A stretch of DNA of 64,000 nt, from NCBI GenBank assembly GCA_963921935.1, contig OY998176.1, positions 136,908,299 to 136,972,298 of the forward strand. Reading direction: 5' to 3'. Shown piece after piece: positions 1 to 12,631 of this stretch. The position numbers were made by a program, and so were the translations under genes. Every line of letters starts with the position of its first letter. Within the stretch, counting starts at the first letter, position 1. Below the pieces are notes generated by a model that was given only the letters and a program-made list of their open reading frames with translations, searched no databases and was not told the DNA's origin. Source of the DNA: Galeruca laticollis (lineage: Eukaryota > Arthropoda > Insecta > Coleoptera > Chrysomelidae).

Positions 1-700
1 AGTCACATTTTTAGTTAAAAAGAATAGAAACAACAGGCACACAAAAGACGAGAGGCTAAATACCACCTTGCATTCCGTCGTTTGCGCATGCGCCAAGTCG
101 GGCGTCGTCCACCTAGGCGTCGTGTTCGTGTTGAAGATGTGCAATCGTCTTTTTTTTGTATGTGAAAATAATACTTATAAATTATTGTTAATACTAAAAA
201 ATTCTAAATGGGAAATAAAAAACTTGGTCTGTTTTTTGAGCGTTTTATATTTATTTCTCATACACAACAGATAAAATCGGGTCTATACCCAAATATTTCT
301 TAATTGTGAAAAAGTTCAGCAGACTACACTTAGTGATACTTATGATCTTCTGATGATGAGTGGGAAATATATAAACTGCAAAAGTTATTTTTCATATTTT
401 TACCAATATCTAAAATTTACGACTCAGATCTATTGCATTCATAATAAGTCACTTTTTTATTGTTATTCTTGTATGTCCGTGCAACAGTATAATTTGATTT
501 ATTGGTTTTTTTAATCACACTTTTCCAGGCAAGAAACTCTAAAAAGAAACGAAAACAATAACAATAATAGGTAGGCACTTCAATATGTACACTCTTTGTT
601 CAGTAACTCCACAGTTTCTGTTTCTATTTCGTAGGCATGATCATTAGATAAATGGTCTCTTAAGCCTATATTATGTTGAAATGAAGAATTACAATTTTCT
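1..700. other. No gene recognised
   Basis: AT-rich sequence with only short reading frames. No splice-bounded exon, RNA gene or mobile-element motif was recognised. It may be intron of the Ret gene, whose earlier exons must lie to the left. Confidence 0.4.
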
Positions 701-3435
701 TCTAGACATTTATAGTTCCACTTTGACACCGGTGTCACAGGTGTGGAAGAGAATTCGTGCCATTATAGGAAAAAAAGTATCAGATGTCACGCCAGCTCGC
801 AGCTGTCACGCAGTAAATGGACAAACGATTACAAATAAATAAGAAATCGCAGAAAAAATTGGTCAGAAATTCGAAACTGCCAGTAGCACACTTATTCTGG
901 ACCACGAGTTTCAACAATATAGAGTATATTCAGAGAGAGAAATCAATTTTCATGAAGAAACTACCTTAGATTACAACATACCATTCACTACTTTGGAGTT
1001 TGATTATGCACTCTCTGAAATGACTAACTCATCACCAGGCAGAGATAGAATCACATACGACTTCATAAAATAAGCACAATAATCAACAAGGCACATTTTA
1101 CTGGAACTATATAATGAAATCTGGTCGAACGGAACATACCCAGACATCTGGAAGGAAGCTATCATGATCATCCCTTCACTCAAACTGGGATAAGACCCAA
1201 CATTTCCAGCAAGTTATCGACCCATATCACTAACGAGTTACCTCAGAAAATTGTTGGAAAAGGATGATATCTGGAAAAAAACAACCTACTATCAACTTCT
1301 CAAGCAGAGTTCAGAAACCATAGATCCACAACTGATCAGTTATTCATGTTGGAAAGGGCAATTCAAAACTGCTTTGCTAACAGAAGCCATATGGTGGCTA
1401 TATTTTTCGACTTAGAAAAGGCCTATGATACAACCTGGCGATTCAACATACTCGATCAACTGAACAAATGGGGAATAAAAGGCAATATGTCGAGATTCAT
1501 ACAGAGTTTTCTTCTCCATGGAAAATCTAGAGTACGCAATGGGTTAACACAATCAAACCTACACCAACTAGAAAATGGAGTACCCAAAGGATCCACCCTG
1601 AGTGTACTGCAGTTTTCTATAGCAATCAATGGACTCCTTAATAATCTTGACCAATTTATAGGAAGATGCTTATATGTCGATGACCTCACAATATTCTGCG
1701 CGGCCGAGACGATGGCAGAAATAGAAACAACCCTGCATGCTGAATTAAACACTCTTTCTAGCCGAGCAAAATATCTGGGATTTAAATTCACCAGTACAAA
1801 ACCGCATTGCGTGCACTTCTGTCGGCTAAGATAAATTTACCATGATCTTAAACTGAAACTATATGACGACGATCTTGAGCGTAGAGATAACGTGAAATTC
1901 TTGGGGCTTATATTTGATAAAAAAACTCAACTGGAGTATTCATATCAACGAACTTGCTCTGAAATGTAAAAAGGCACTGATTCCTCTACGAATGTTAGCA
2001 AACATCAACTGGGGTTGTGATAAAGACGTCCTTCTAAAGACATATAAGGCACTTATAGCCTCCAAAATGGAGTATGGCTGTATGAGTTATGGATTAGCCC
2101 GAAAAACTAGGCTCCAAGTACTGAAGTCAATACAATGCACCGCTCTAAGACTAGCTCTAGGAGCATTTCGAACAAGCCCTTGTGCATCCTTGTGTGTTGA
2201 AGCAAGTATCCCACCTCTAAGTATCAGAAGAAAACAACTGCTAGGCAACTACTGTACGGGAATATGGGCTCAACCTAACCATCTAAACTATTCACCATAC
2301 TATGGTGAGGAACACAACTTGTTTCAACGACGACCGACAAAAACACGCCCAGCAGGTATCCGTCTGAAAGAGGATCTTGACTACATGCAATATTACTTTC
2401 CAAATGTTCTCAATTTTGGTCCACCAGAAATACCTCCTTGGAAGATCGTCCCATTACATGCAATTATGGATATTGGGATACATAGAAAGGGGACGTCAAT
2501 CGAACAATTGTTAGAGCAGAATTCAACAGAATTGTTGACAGATACTCAAGAGACCAAGTTATATTCATATATGGATCAAAAACTCTGGGAGGCTGTGGCT
2601 CGGTATTCACTACGCTGGGAATATTACATTCATGGGCATTGTCCAGGGAAACCAGCGTGTATACTGAGGAGCTATACGCCATTATGCAAGCCCTATAATA
2701 TGTAGAATTTGGAAACAAATTGCATTACATAATCTGTACTGACTCTAAGAGTTCGATTGAAGCCCTAAGTAATCCATTCAGCAAAGATCCGCTGGTCCAA
2801 ATTATTTTGGTGATACTTACTTTGCTTAAAACTAACGGTAAACTCACAACGTTCATTTGGATCCCAAGTCACCACGGAATTGAAGGGAATGAACAAGCAG
2901 ATCGAGCAGCTAGAGCAGCTACGCAAGCTGATATAATAGAAAATATACCTATGAGACCAGACGACATAAAACTACATTAGAAACATAAGTTCTTGGAAGT
3001 ATGGCAAAATGAGTGGAATAGAACAGATGCCAAACTTCGAGACATCAAAACAATGGTCACCCCTTGGACGCTAGTACCTTACCAATGTAGACGAGATCAG
3101 GCTGTGATAACCAGACCACGAATCGGGCATACCTGCCTCACAAACGTATTCATGCTAGCGGGAGACAGACAACCTAAATGCGACTACCGTCGATCCATGT
3201 TGACAGTAAAACATATTATCATAGACTGCCCTCAATATGACGTAATGAGACAAAGACTTACCCTACCGAATGATATTCAAACGTGCCTGAAAGACGAATG
3301 GAATACATTGAAAAAGGTTTTGAAGTTCTTAAAAGAAACAGGAATATACTCCAAACTGTGACATGCATTCTTGCATATGGTAACATATGCGTATAAGGCT
3401 AATGACCTCAGATGCCGATGCCTTAAGAAAAATTT
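701..3435 (+). pseudogene. Decayed I-group non-LTR retrotransposon (RT + RNase H)
   Basis: This is the 3' part of an ORF2 polyprotein that would copy the element's RNA at the target site. Reading left to right across several frames one sees the endonuclease/RT linker (about 730-1080), RT palm motifs FFDLEKAYD, GVPKGSTLS and YVDD (1673-1684), and the RT thumb (about 1914-2400). An RNase H domain follows with CTDSKSS and SHHGIEGNEQAD (about 2735-2910), then a Cys/His-rich tail ending in HIIIDCP (about 3180-3225). The RNase H domain places it with I-like rather than Jockey-like elements. The 3' end carries the motif gctaatgacctcagatgcc near 3398, which resembles 3' ends I associate with this group. 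Stops near 840, 1070 and 1080, frame breaks near 1835 and 2705 and the missing endonuclease mark it as dead and 5'-truncated. Confidence 0.85.
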
Positions 3436-3484
3436 CTATTTTGAAATTTTAGAACATTTTTGAAACTTTCATAAACGGAAAAAG

Positions 3485-4566
3485 TGTTGAGAAACACTAT
3501 TTGCGTTCTCAACGCTGTTTTTGGCTTCTGATAAGCTTTCGCCGATTTGGTTGATACAAATCAACCACCCGTCCGATCGATTTCTCAAGACTCCGCTTCG
3601 CTAGATTCTAGTGACTCCTTCTACTGATTGTCACTCTCGACTCGCTGCTACTACTCCCTACACTACTGACAAAACTCACTTAATCAAACTCTGTCGACTG
3701 AAGCAGACGTATTAAACTTTATTAGTAATGTTATTTTGACAACGTTTATGTCGAAATTAATAGTTTATTATATAAAAATTCACAAACGAATCGTACAAAT
3801 TGATTATTGTGTGAACTTCGACGGTATTAAGTTCGGAAGGGAATCACGAACTTAATTATTTCGGAAAAACGTTATGTTTCGGCATTATGAGTTAACCAAT
3901 ACTAGTGACTGTATATATTTACTTCGGTACTTCTAACTAAGAAACGGTATGTTTGACTTAGTAACTTATCTTGTCATATAAACGATGACTTTCGACTTGA
4001 ATTACACTTAGAAACGATGAGTTTCGACTTGAATTACACTTAGAAACGATGAGTTTTGACTTTGAGTAAGCACTTGCTCGAATACCAACTAAGAAACGAT
4101 ATGTTTGACTTAGGTGAGATGTGCCTCTGGGAGGGACAATATGTCCCGACTTTGGTGAGAAGTAACATCCGTAGAAACGGTATGTCTCGACTTTGTTGCA
4201 GAATTAGGCAACCGGTTCACTGTTAAACTGAGTAACTGGTAACTGACTTTCTTCACGCTGGAAGGTGTCTTAAATACACAAACTTCAAGGAGGTTTGTTT
4301 TCATGAATATTGGTGGGACTAGAGAAGTGCGCTTTGCCAATTGATGCTAATTGTTAAGCCGGCCGGTACCATTGACAATAATCAACAGTGTAATAAAGCC
4401 ATTAGGTTTTCAATCGCCATTGAAAAATATTTCAAAGTCATGACCGTCCTAATGGAAATATTTTAAAGCCCAAATTGCTATTTAGGCTATTTCAAAGTTA
4501 TGGAATGGCTTTATTGAAGTTGGTCCGACGCCTTTCTTTTCTTCAAAGATTGCGTGTCTCTTAACA
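3485..4566. repeat. Candidate solo LTR
   Basis: The block starts TGTTGAGAAACAC and ends GTGTCTCTTAACA, an imperfect terminal inverted repeat with TG...CA ends, 1.08 kb apart. It holds no coding sequence but has internal short tandem repeats. That pattern fits a solo LTR. No clear target duplication flanks it (aaaag on the left, cagtg on the right), so a decayed non-autonomous DNA element is also possible. It starts about 50 bp after the 3' end of the non-LTR element. Confidence 0.3.
3980..4075. repeat. 32-bp tandem repeat, three copies
   Basis: Three copies starting at 3980, 4012 and 4044 share aaacgatgagtttcgactt with a 32-bp period. Diverged single copies (aagaaacggtatgtttgac and similar) lie near 3941, 4090 and 4171. 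Confidence 0.8.
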
Positions 4567-5092
4567 CAGTGGAAGTTCATTATACAAACAATACAATAAG
4601 ATATACATGAGAGATACATGATATTATTCTCAAACGAATTGTATTGTATGGTGTTACAACTTTAACAACACTAAAATAAAAATGGTATTATGAAAACGTG
4701 ATCTGTCTTACTACCATGGCCTAGAAAGAGATACGAGAAATCGAATGAATAATGCAGCAGCCATATCGGGATGTTTAAGTCAAGAAAAAATGTTGTTTCA
4801 TATTTGTATATGTATTCATATCTTTTATTATTCAAATGTGTTTGTTGTAAATGATGACTCCTATTGAACGAGTGCTTGGTTGAATGTTTTGAGGTGCTTG
4901 CTTCTGTTATTTGTAGTGACATTTTCACAAAATGAGTTTCTATCAATAACTGTTGAGAGAAGTTGATTTATTTGTTGATTTCAGTAATATCTATTGCAAG
5001 AGTTACATGTATTGATTGGACTCTTTGATAATTTAGTTCATATTTTTACTTTCAATTGTTTTTCTGTGGGAACAGCCGGTCAAATATAGGTT
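4567..5092. other. No gene recognised
   Basis: AT-rich spacer. A reading frame on the minus strand at 4671-4946 has no recognisable domain and low-complexity composition. Probably intronic. Confidence 0.4.
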
Positions 5093-5287
5093 GTGGTACC
5101 AGATATGCCAGCAGAAGACGTTTACAATGTTGAAAACCAAGTTGAGTGGAAAATCAGTCTATCTAATTCAAGTGATGGTGATAATTTAATTAGAAATAGG
5201 GAAACTTCTGTTCAACGTGAAGCTCATCTTCGGTGTAACAGGAAGGGAGGTAGTCCTTTCGCAACAAAATTTGATGATATGGTGTGA
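5093..5287 (+). other. Orphan open frame, 65 codons, unknown
   Basis: An open frame just upstream of the first visible Ret exon reads VVPDMPAEDVYN... and ends at TGA. It has no hydrophobic segment. It shows no kinase N-lobe motif (no glycine loop, no VAVK lysine), a stop lies two codons upstream, and no convincing splice sites bound it. It could be an unrecognised exon or chance. Confidence 0.15.
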
Positions 5288-5562
5288 TGAGAAATCGGCT
5301 GCAAACATTGTTTATGAACAAATTCTATAACCAAAGTGAGGAACTTCACTTCACACCTCTTCTTTTCTATGTATTAATTAACATGAAAATATTTTTTTAA
5401 ACTGGAAGAATATGTGGTCAATTCTGGTTTGAGTTTATTACCTTCTCACCTCCATGGCAGATATGATACATTTGAGTCTTTTACTTGGTTATAAAAGTTT
5501 CACTAAATATTTTGGAATAATCGATTGTGAGATAATGATAATTAAAATTTGGTTTATTTCAG

Positions 5563-5740
5563 GAATTATTTGAGAAGGACCAGACACGTTCAAAACAACT
5601 CGACATCATCTCTATCATTACAAAAAGAGAGCCCTGTATGTCATTACGACGAGCCCAAAATAAGCGATGTCACGCCAAAAGATCTGTTATCTTTCGCCTG
5701 GCAGATATGTAATGGAATGACTTTTCTAACGGACATGAAA
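5563..5740 (+). CDS. Ret: Ret receptor tyrosine kinase, exon with hinge to alpha-E helix
   Basis: Ret is a single-pass receptor tyrosine kinase acting at the cell surface. This exon follows acceptor ttatttcag, opens within a codon and ends at donor GTAAGT (5741). It encodes the segment after the hinge (NYLRRTRH), the acidic kinase insert, and the helix ending ICNGMTFLTDMK. The last part matches the family pattern FAWQI-GM-YL--MK that precedes the catalytic loop. The N-lobe exons (ATP-binding loop, catalytic Lys), transmembrane segment and cadherin-like ectodomain are not in the window and must lie to the left. Splice phases join cleanly to the next four exons. Confidence 0.85.
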
Positions 5741-5975
5741 GTAAGTTAATTTATAACGTGGTTATTTTACCCCAGATTATGGATTTTTTTTATCTTTTCT
5801 TCTCTCGAAATATGTTTGTTCTCAATGAATATCATAATAATTGGACCATTGAGAAGAAAAAAGCATTAATAGCATGCTACTAGCTCGCGTCATTGAAACT
5901 TTGACTGCTTGATAAAAAAATATTAGATTCTGTCAATATATAATTATTTTCTTATGTTTTTCCACACTTTTACAG

Positions 5976-6105
5976 TTAGTTCATCGAGATCTAGCTGCAA
6001 GGAATGTACTATTGGCAGAAGACAAAGTGTGTAAAATATCAGATTTTGGTCTAACCAGAGACGTTTATGAAGATAATGCATATTTAAAAAGGAGCAAAGG
6101 GCGAG
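5976..6105 (+). CDS. Ret: Ret, exon with catalytic loop, DFG and activation loop
   Basis: After acceptor ttttacag the exon reads LVHRDLAARN (catalytic loop, with Asp as base and the tyrosine-kinase LAARN signature), then ISDFGLTRDVYEDNAY. Both activation-loop tyrosines expected of Ret (VYED-NAY, equivalent to human Tyr900 and Tyr905) are present. It ends in SKGR at donor GTAAGT after phase 1. The intron before it is 235 bp. The motif set is Ret-specific rather than FGFR- or VEGFR-like. Confidence 0.92.
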
Positions 6106-6305
6106 GTAAGTTGATTTAATATAAATCAAATGAATATCTTCTCCAATTTGATTCAATGTGAGTGAGTTACGGACTGAGCAGCACAGTACATAAAATGGAA
6201 CTGAAGCTTTCGTCAATATTACTGAAATTATAAGTAATTTTTCATCCATTTGGATTACTTATTAAATTAAATCAATTTTGATTTTCGAATATCATACATT
6301 TTCAG

Positions 6306-6507
6306 TTCCTGTGAAATGGATGGCACCCGAATCGCTCGCGGATCATATATACACATCGAAATCAGATGTCTGGAGTTTCGGTATATTAATATGGGAATTA
6401 GTTACTCTGGGAGCAACGCCTTATCCTGGTATTGCTGTCCAGAATCTGTTCCATCTTCTTCGTCAAGGTTATCGAATGGAACGACCAGATAATTGTTCTC
6501 CAGCTTT
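6306..6507 (+). CDS. Ret: Ret, exon with P+1 loop and kinase C-lobe
   Basis: The exon follows acceptor tttcag and a 200-bp intron. It encodes VPVKWMAPESLADHIY (P+1 loop and APE motif), SDVWSFGILIWELVTLG and the Ret hallmark MERPDNCS. It ends inside the codon for Leu at a GTAAGT donor (6508). The next exon lies 11 kb away, across an intron filled with retroelements. Confidence 0.92.
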
Positions 6508-6779
6508 GTAAGTGTATTATATATAATGTAATTTAGAATATTTCGGTAGTAAAACCTTGTTGATACAAAAAACTGACTAAATATCTAGAATAATTTTCAA
6601 TATAAATTATTTAAAATACATAACATTCACAAACGGAATATGAATTTTTTAGTTCAAATACGTATACTATCATCATGGTCTGTGAAGTTCCATGGCTTGA
6701 TGATATGGAAGTCCTCACCAAACCCTTCAGCGCCTCATTACAAATTTCAATTGAAACTAATCAAAGGATTATCTGTTTC

Positions 6780-8934
6780 TTTTTAGTATTTATTAGCAAT
6801 CAAAACAAATATAGTTCTATAAGATGATGTGCTGACTTGAGTGCAGAGTAATGCTCTACGATAGCATGATGACGTCTTCTCCTACGACAAATCCTCTTCA
6901 ACCATTCGTTTGGTCGGCTGGCCAGTTCCTTTTCAGTTATCTTGTATTTTGGGGTTCTAGTAGTGGATGGAGTAGTCCATTTACATGGATTTCTAGTCTG
7001 TCGTGATGGTTCGCACCTCGCTCTGCAATTTCATCCTGGATGTGTGGCATTTTTAAGTGTTTATGTAGTGTTTCATTAGATACATACCATGGTACATCTG
7101 TTATCATTCGGAGAGTTTTGGATTTACTTTTTTGGAATATAGCTAAGTTTTATTTGCTCGCACATCCCCATAGCTCAATGCCATATGTCCAGATTGGTTT
7201 TATGATCGTTTTGTATAGGAGAAATTTATTCTCCAGTGCCAATTTGGATTTTCTGCCCATTAACCAGTGTAGATATTTTATTCGCAAATCAATTTGTTTG
7301 CGTTTTTTGACTTTAAGTTTTTTCCATGTGAGTCTTGAGTCCAAATGTATTTCTTGGTATTTTATACTCGTGGATTGTGGTATTTGAATATTATTTAGAA
7401 AGACTGGAGACCATCGATCTCTTCTTAGTGTGAAAGTCACTTGGACTGATTTTGTCCCGTTTATTTTATTCTCAATTTGTGTAGCCATGTTTGGATATCA
7501 TTCAAGTGTCTTTGTAGCATCTCTGATGCTGTTATTGGATTTTCGTGGCTTACAAGTATGCCTGTATCATTGGCAAATGTTCCCATGTTTGTTCCTGCAG
7601 TTGTTGGTAGGTCAGCTGTATACAACACATATAGTGAAGATCCAAGAACACTACCTCGTGGATCGCCTGATATTACTGAGAAGTTGTTGGACATACTTCC
7701 ATTTACTTTCGTTAGAAATTCTCTCTCTCCTAGGTAGGATTTTAATAGTTTGAAGTTAGTAAGTTATGGAGAGATGTTTCTTGATTTTGCGGTTTAATCC
7801 CATATGCTAAACCTTGTCGAAGGCTTGGCTAACGTCTAGGAAGGCAGATGTACAGTATTTTCTGCCTTTTAGGGCTATATTTATGCTGTGAGCTATTCTG
7901 CGAACTTGTTGCACCGGAGAGTTTTCTTTCCTAAAGCCAAATTTGAGGAGGGGTATCCATTCATCAGTGGCTGGGTCAGAATTATTAGTAGCAATAGTGT
8001 CTCAAGGATTCTAGACATGACTGGCAGGAGACTTATTGGTCTGTATGAGGTAACTTTATTAGGGTCTTTGCCTTGTTTCGATATCAAAAGTATTTCAGCT
8101 GTTTTGAACGATTTTAACCAATAGCTTAAACGTAGTGTAGCATTAAAGATAGATGTAATGAGGACCACAACTTTGCGTGGTAGTCCCTTCAGCATTTTTG
8201 GGGTTGTTCGGTATATTCCAGGCGCTTTCCTTGCATACAGGTGCATAATCTCTCGCTGAACTTCATTTGTGGTTCACTGTTAGACGGCTGGTATATTCAA
8301 TGGGATATCGGCCAGCTCTCTTCGTACCTCATCGTCGTTGTTGGGTGTTAATTCTTTAGCTAGGTGTTCAGCGACTAATTTTGTTTTTTCTTCGTTGCTC
8401 CTGGCCCATTGTGGGTTTGTTCCTAGTTCGTTACGAATGGGAGGAACTTGAGTTTTTGGTTGCTTGAAATTTTTTATTGGTTTCTATATCGTATTGTAAT
8501 GTCGATTTAAGCTGCTTATGTAGTCTGAGAAAGATATTTCCCGAGCTTCTTCGATTTTGGATTTTAGTTGACTAGTTATTCTATTCAATGTTGTTTCCTC
8601 TGCGGGGGCATGGGTTCGGTGCCATTTTGCTCTTGCTCTTCTCTTTTGCGATATAATTATCTTCATCTCCACTGGGATGTTGTATATTTTGCACCTTGTA
8701 GTTGTTATTGGTGTTGCGTGTTGTGCTGTCTCTTTAAGTGTGTTGTTTATTATTGATACCGCTTCATCAATTTCAGTTGGAAATTTGAGACTTACTTGCA
8801 GATTGATTTCCTCCTCTATTTTGTCTCAATACTCATCCCATTTAGTTTTATTGTTATGTAGCCTAGGAATTGATGTTCAGTGGATAAGAACTGTGCTTAT
8901 AGTTTATATTATACCACAATACTGTCTCTCATAG
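6780..8934 (-). pseudogene. Jockey-clade non-LTR retrotransposon, 5'-truncated and decayed
   Basis: Read on the minus strand from about 8930 to 6780. Segments seen are the endonuclease-RT linker with KRRARAKW and SQLKSKIEEAR (8670-8484), the RT fingers YRPISLLPVMSRILE (about 8050), and RT motif B/C region RGSVLGSSLY followed by TFANDTGIL (about 7680-7590). The thumb/C-terminus follows with LDSRLTWKK, LLYKTIIKPIWTYGIELWGC (7480-7150). The active-site FADD is changed to FAND, so the enzyme would be inactive. No RNase H is seen, as expected for Jockey. The 3' terminus near 6780 is short of an obvious poly(A). Plus-strand open frames here are shadows. Confidence 0.85.
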
Positions 8935-11515
8935 ATTTCATAAAGTGTCTATATATCTCCGATGTATCACAGATTATTTCAATTGTGTTGTCTGCTAGGC
9001 ATTTCGTGATATAATGTTTGTCTTCAGCTATAGTTTTAACTTATTCTATCATTTCAATGTAGTTTATTACCCCGTAGACAAATATTGGGGATGGTGTATG
9101 TATCTTGTTCTCTACATCCCCTTTTGGATGGTACCTTCATTTGGTTTACTTAAGTTTACAGAAAGTATAAACAATGTGAGACTTATGACAGAACCATGGG
9201 GAACACCATCAGTTTTTAGACGAGATACGGAAAGTTTACCATTAACAGAGACTCTGAAGCGCCTGAAGAGTAGGAAATGTTCGATGAAGTAGTAGATATT
9301 TCCATTGAGGTTATAGTGGGAAAGTTTATTGAAAGCCGCTTTCCTAGGGATGGTATCAAAAGTACCTTCGATGTGAGGGATAGCGGCAACAACTTCTTGT
9401 TGACTGTTGAGTGCTGAAGAAATGTTAGCTTGGAGGAGGGCAAGATTATCTCGGGTTGACCGATTACGTTGAAAACCAGATTGGAAGCGTAGAATAGTTT
9501 GGTATTTTTCAAGGAACCATAAAAGTGTTTTGTTAATCATTTTCTCCAGAAGTTTGTAAGTGATGCGAGTAAGGGAAATAGGACGAAATTACTTTGGTAT
9601 TAAGGAAGGTGTTCTGCTCTTTTAATTGGAATGAGATTGATTTCGTGCCATTTATCTGGGAATTATTGGGAAGTCCAAATAATGTTATATAAGTTTAACA
9701 CTTTGGGCAAAGAGACATCGGAGAGTTTTTTAAGGAAGATGTATGGGATATCATCGGGGCCAGCAGCAGCATTTTTACAAGAGGATGAAGCGGGTTTAGT
9801 TCATAAAAGATGGAAGGGCCATTGGCAGATGTTACATCCTGCTGCTAAATCTGCACGACAAGGAAAGGGGTACAGGGAGAAGAGATAAGGGTAGATGTCA
9901 AAATATTATTTTTAATTTATTTTCAAAGTATTCTGCGGAAGTGTTTGCAATAACTTGGCTATCACTTATAAGCAAATCGTTATAGATAAGGCTGGAGATT
10001 TTGAGGAGGGTGTTGCTACCTTCTATTTGTCGAATTTTATTCCAAACTTCACTAGGATTAGTTTCAGTTGTCAGGGAGAAGACATAGTTTTGCCATAAGG
10101 ACTTTTTGCTTTGTATTATAATGTATTTAGCTTTTGCTTTGAGTTTCTTGAGTAAAAGAATGTTTGCAGGAGTTATATTTCGGCGCAGTCTATTAACGGC
10201 AGTTTTGGGTTGGCGCACGGCATTTTCACAGGCGGAATTCCACCAGGGAATCCTCTTATGGTTGGCGGATAAGACAGTTTTACCTACGTACAGGTCTGCT
10301 GTAGATTTAATGGCATCGGTTATCATTTGAAGGTTACTGCTGCATTCGTTGAAGGAGGTAATAAGAGGAGCGTATTTTGAGTGGCTAATGTGTAATATGG
10401 CCAATTGGCAGTTATTAAATTCCAATCTCTGCGGGTAATTGGTTCTTGGTTAGAGGGACTGGAAATGAGGATGGAAAGTGGTTGCTGTCATACAGATCAT
10501 CTAGTGTATTCCAAGTTAGAGAGGGAACGGATTTAGGGTCACAGATTTTTAAGTCTATATCTGAGAAAGTATTGAAATGTGTGTTCGAGACAGTATTTAA
10601 AAGGCAGGCACCAGATATGTTTAGAAAATTTTCAACAACTTTGCCTCTTCGAAATATACGTTTAGATCCCCACATATTATTATGGGCATTGAAGACACCA
10701 ACAAATATGAAATGTTGGGGAAGCTGATATACCAAATCGACAAGCTCCTCTCCTTCTAGTTGGTGGTCAGGAGGAACGTATAAGCTACATACTGCAGTTT
10801 TATTTGGGCACCAGGCGGTGATGGCAATAGCTTCAAGGTTTGTTGTTGAGGTAAGAGGGACGGGATAAATATCGCTTGAAGCAAATATTGATACACTACC
10901 GCCGGCTCTAATGCAGTTAGTTCTAATGTAGTGATATCCTTCGAAGTTATTTAGGAGAGGATTTTAATTGATATTGAAATTTGTTTCTTGAAGGCAAAGG
11001 AAATTGGGTTTGTGGAGGGAAGTATGCTTCCGAATTCGTTCCATGCGAGGATAAAATCCATCGTAATTCCATTGTACGACAGTGAGTACGTAAAGAAGAT
11101 AAAAGTAAGGGTAGAAGGTTTTCTGGGATATTATCGAGAAGTCAGGTGAGTTGTAGTCGTCAGTTGTCGGGTCACCGGAATAAGTGTAAGAATCAGGATC
11201 TAGTTTGGGTTTAATTTTGTTTTGTATACGTGTTAAGGGATTTTTTAAAGAGCATTCACAAGAAGCAGTGTAGAGAGTTTTGAGGTCTTGGAGTAAGGAG
11301 GAAATATCTAAAGTGAATCTATTAGCTTCAGTAAGTGGATCAGACATCCCAATAGTATTTTCAAGAAAAGTAGTCAGTTGGGCTTCCGTAAGTAAGAGAG
11401 GACTAGGTGAATCAGAGCATATTTTGTGAATAGTGGAACGAGTTGTAGAGTTTGAAACATGTTTGTCAGGTACATCTGATTTTAGAACTGTCTGTTGATA
11501 TGGTGTACACACTAG
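8935..11515 (-). pseudogene. I-like non-LTR element: ORF1 C-terminus, endonuclease and partial RT
   Basis: Minus-strand order: ORF1 C-terminus (11515 to about 11130, including LLTEAQLTTFLENTIG), start of the APE-type endonuclease with VQWNYDGFYPRMERI and FLCLQETNF (about 11080-10970), and endonuclease core GVFNAHNNMWGSK and FSDIDLKICDP (10700-10550). The linker (10425-9898), RT fingers with QSGFQRNRSTRDNLALL (about 9480) and motif B GVPHGSVISLTLF (about 9210) follow. RT fades before the YADD motif, next to the Jockey fragment. The element continues beyond the Penelope-like insertion at 16301. Frameshifts and stops show that it is dead. Confidence 0.8.
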
Positions 11516-12631
11516 ATGTAAATTGAGTGAATGAAAACGACGAATACTCAGTGTGTATTTATTTATTAATTTCCAGCTAAGCGCTTTCGGCTTTTGAGCC
11601 ATTCTCAAAGCTGTCCTATGAAAATTACAAAGTTTGTGGAATTTTTAAAAAACAATTTAAAAAGTTGAACTTACGTCATTTAAAAAATAGGTGTCGAAAC
11701 CATCCAGTTGATAAAGAACAATGTTCAAAGTTGAATCATTGTTATGATTAACTCATTGAATTAAAAACATTAAAATAACCCTATTGGAAGGGTGTAAAAT
11801 TATAATTTACATGATGTAAATTCATTCAAAAATAAAAACTGAATGAAAACCGGTGACAAGTTTGACGTTAAAATTACGGTGGCTAATAAGCCAGCGTGCC
11901 GTGAAAACAAGTGCATGACAATACAACCTATTTATACGACGAACATTGAATCAAAAGCATGATTGAAAAGATGAAAAAAAAATTCATATAGTGAACTGAA
12001 AATTGTAGGGAACCCTGAATATTACATTTATTTTTAAAATTTGAAAATGAAGTTAAAGATGTGATAAAAGCAAAAAATTGAAAAAACTCTATTCAAATTC
12101 AATTTCCAACATTCATCCAATTTAGATGAATAGCGAAATCCCCCTCATTCCTTAGTTGTAAACTGAAATTGAATTAAGAGGTTGGATCCATTCCCCAGCT
12201 AGTAAGGAACAAGCGTAGTAACCTAAACGTGTGAAATGCTAGATATAATAAATTAAATAATACTTAGTTGTAAATGCATCCATTGAGGAGTTTACATAAT
12301 CTATTGACAAAGGTGGAAGAAATACGCTGGCAAGGTAAACCCAACAACTGACGGCCTCACATATGAATTAGATGTAATGGCATAGTGATTGTGACCTAAT
12401 GACCCAAACTATGTCCCATACATAGCCCGACGTCAAGAACACAATGTGATCATGAATTTAAGTTAGTTGTAACAAACCTAGACCCATACTAGGCATGTAC
12501 AAGAAGAGAAGAAATCATAGGAGTATGTTAAGAGTGAAAGGGGTAGGACAGAATTTGATAAGAGCTGCAAGATAAAGAAGTTGATGAACCCAACTATGAC
12601 CCATACATAGCTAGGTTACACGGGAACAATG
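11516..12631. repeat. PLE1 left inverted arm
   Basis: Pairs as inverted repeat with 15165-16300. Near identity is visible by eye over ATAAATAAATACACACTGAG, the CAGCTTTGAGAATGG motif, the TTAATTCAATTTCAG stretch and the GACGTCGGGC segment. A few indels separate the arms, for example around 12230 against 15570. Confidence 0.85.
11566..11626 (-). ncRNA. Hammerhead-like fold in the PLE1 left arm (degenerate)
   Basis: On the minus strand a core-like TTGAGAA is followed by U, a GGCT/AGCC stem and GAAA. CAGCT before the core can pair with AGCTG after it. Compared with the CTGANGA consensus, C3 and G8 are changed together to U and A, which would keep that base pair. Stem III is minimal. PLEs are known to encode hammerheads, but this copy departs from consensus and may be inactive. 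The right arm has a counterpart on the plus strand near 16190-16250. Confidence 0.3.

Noticed and set aside
5093..5287. A further upstream Ret exon
   Set aside because: No kinase N-lobe motif, no good splice sites and a stop codon just upstream in frame. Kept only as an orphan frame.
7040..8934. Series of plus-strand open frames of 60-115 codons
   Set aside because: They are the complement of the minus-strand Jockey RT, whose motifs are clear; the plus-strand products have no domain.
9014..10727. Plus-strand frames such as 9631-9888 and 10446-10727
   Set aside because: Shadows of the minus-strand I-like endonuclease and RT.
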